Source: Spirochaetia bacterium
Lineage (GTDB): Bacteria > Spirochaetota > Spirochaetia > DTKZ01
Direction of reading: 5' to 3'
Length of the DNA stretch: 6,976 nucleotides
Assembly: GCA_031270615.1 (NCBI GenBank)
Contig: JAISXE010000207.1
Coordinates: forward strand, 1-6,976
The position numbers were made by a program, and so were the translations under genes. Below the pieces are notes generated by a model that was given only the letters and a program-made list of their open reading frames with translations, was not told the DNA's origin and searched no databases. Positions 6,781 through 6,976 of the stretch are shown in pieces (position 1 is the first letter of the stretch; each line of letters begins with the position of its first letter).

Positions 6781-6840
6781 AAAGATTTTTTTTCAATAGA
6801 GTTGTTTAGAAACCCCGGGTTTTTGTCTGTCTTTGTCGGC

Positions 6841-6923
6841 CTGTCGCCTTTATATGCGACAGAACCGTTTTTGGGCCTCTCGCCCTGTTGCCGGGTGGGC
6901 AAAGACACGCCCTGATGGGCGTG
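6841..6923. other. Chain of four consecutive stem-loops
   Basis: Four perfect short stems follow each other in 83 bases: CTGTCGC/GCGACAG (6841-6847 with 6856-6862, 8-base loop), GGGC/GCCC (6873-6876 with 6882-6885), TTGCC/GGCAA (6888-6892 with 6898-6902), and CACGCCC/GGGCGTG (6906-6912 with 6917-6923, TGAT loop). The last is followed on the plus strand by CGTTTATTT, a weak terminator-like tail. The chain may be a structured RNA, the terminator region of something beyond the window, or simply repeat DNA. No known RNA family was recognised. Confidence 0.45.
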
Positions 6924-6976
6924 CGTTTATTTCGGCGTGCGCAGTCCGTGTTGTCCGTGGTAAATTTTTGCCTTTG

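Larger units (their letters stand above)
6619..6961. repeat. Pair of inverted CACGGAC-type repeats bounding about 343 bp
   Basis: The left end, 6619-6636, reads ACCACGGACGGCACGGAC. The right end, 6944-6961, is its inverse with 16 of 18 positions matching. Each end holds two CACGGAC units at a period of nine bases. Degenerate CACGG units recur inside, near 6709-6727. The enclosed DNA has no gene. The arrangement fits either a dispersed intergenic repeat family with CCGTG/CACGG units, or a small non-autonomous element. No target-site duplication is evident. Confidence 0.5.
6434..6976. other. Non-coding upstream region rich in short repeats and stem-loops
   Basis: No convincing gene lies in these 543 bases. 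The open frames here have low-complexity, basic or repetitive translations, no ribosome binding sites, and run straight through palindromes. The region holds the operon promoter, a perfect 28-bp palindrome, imperfect direct repeats, a chain of small inverted repeats and a pair of inverted CACGGAC-type repeats. Its composition is more mixed than the GC-rich genes, with A and T runs. I see no tRNA, rRNA or transposase signature. What lies beyond 6976 is unknown. Confidence 0.7.

Noticed and set aside
6761..6800. Plus-strand promoter-like TTGCAA followed by an AT-rich stretch
   Set aside because: The -10 match is poor and no gene lies downstream within the window.
6459..6809. Possible 116-residue plus-strand protein in the upstream region
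   Set aside because: The translation is rich in Arg, Lys, Gln and Phe with repeated H-G-N/R type tracts generated by the CACGG repeats. This is the usual look of a chance frame through intergenic repeat DNA.
6906..6923. Hammerhead-ribozyme-like CTGATG within the last hairpin
   Set aside because: The conserved core needs CUGANGA and a GAAA element. The next base is G, no GAAA is correctly placed, and the motif is simply the loop of a perfect stem.
6640..6940. tRNA or other standard RNA gene in the hairpin-rich segment
   Set aside because: No T-loop GTTCRA motif, no acceptor-stem pairing with correct spacing, and no family I recognise.

Overview
The window looks like part of a GC-rich spirochaete chromosome, most likely a Treponema relative. 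The reasons are the gene set and order (membrane adenylate cyclase, then a FecR/fibronectin-III-like protein, then a small outer-membrane barrel protein), a diderm envelope implied by signal peptides and a barrel ending in Phe, and the overall protein style. From memory, Treponema pallidum has a comparable cluster around TP0483-TP0485. I could not check this, so the taxonomic call is an inference.

Layout: bases 2-469 (+) are the 3' end of a gene cut by the window edge, encoding what looks like the last blades of a beta-propeller-type protein. It converges, with only 9 bases between stop codons, on a three-gene minus-strand operon filling 479-6406. In transcription order the operon is: (1) a receptor-type class IIIb adenylate cyclase (4484-6406) with a two-TM periplasmic sensor, HAMP and catalytic domain; (2) a 928-residue membrane-anchored protein with a FecR-like domain and seven fibronectin-III-like repeats (1689-4475); (3) a 402-residue exported protein with one similar Ig-like repeat, an IPT/TIG-like domain and a C-terminal outer-membrane beta-barrel (479-1687). 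The gaps are 8 bases and 1 base, so translation is probably coupled. A good extended -10 promoter at 6437-6466 and a strong Shine-Dalgarno sequence place the cyclase start at GTG 6404-6406, downstream of the longest possible start.

Bases about 6434-6976 hold no convincing gene. They carry the promoter, a perfect 28-bp palindrome, several imperfect direct repeats, a chain of short stem-loops, and a pair of inverted CACGGAC-type repeats about 340 bp apart. This looks like a dispersed intergenic repeat or small non-autonomous element upstream of the operon.

How the genes may work together (inference): the cyclase turns a periplasmic signal into cAMP. The two following proteins would form or monitor a structure running from the inner membrane through the periplasm to the outer membrane. 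I see no phage, CRISPR, transposase or defence gene. The parts most worth a second look are the operon as an envelope-spanning cAMP sensing unit, the three 9-base homopolymer runs within its coding sequence, and the structured upstream region.
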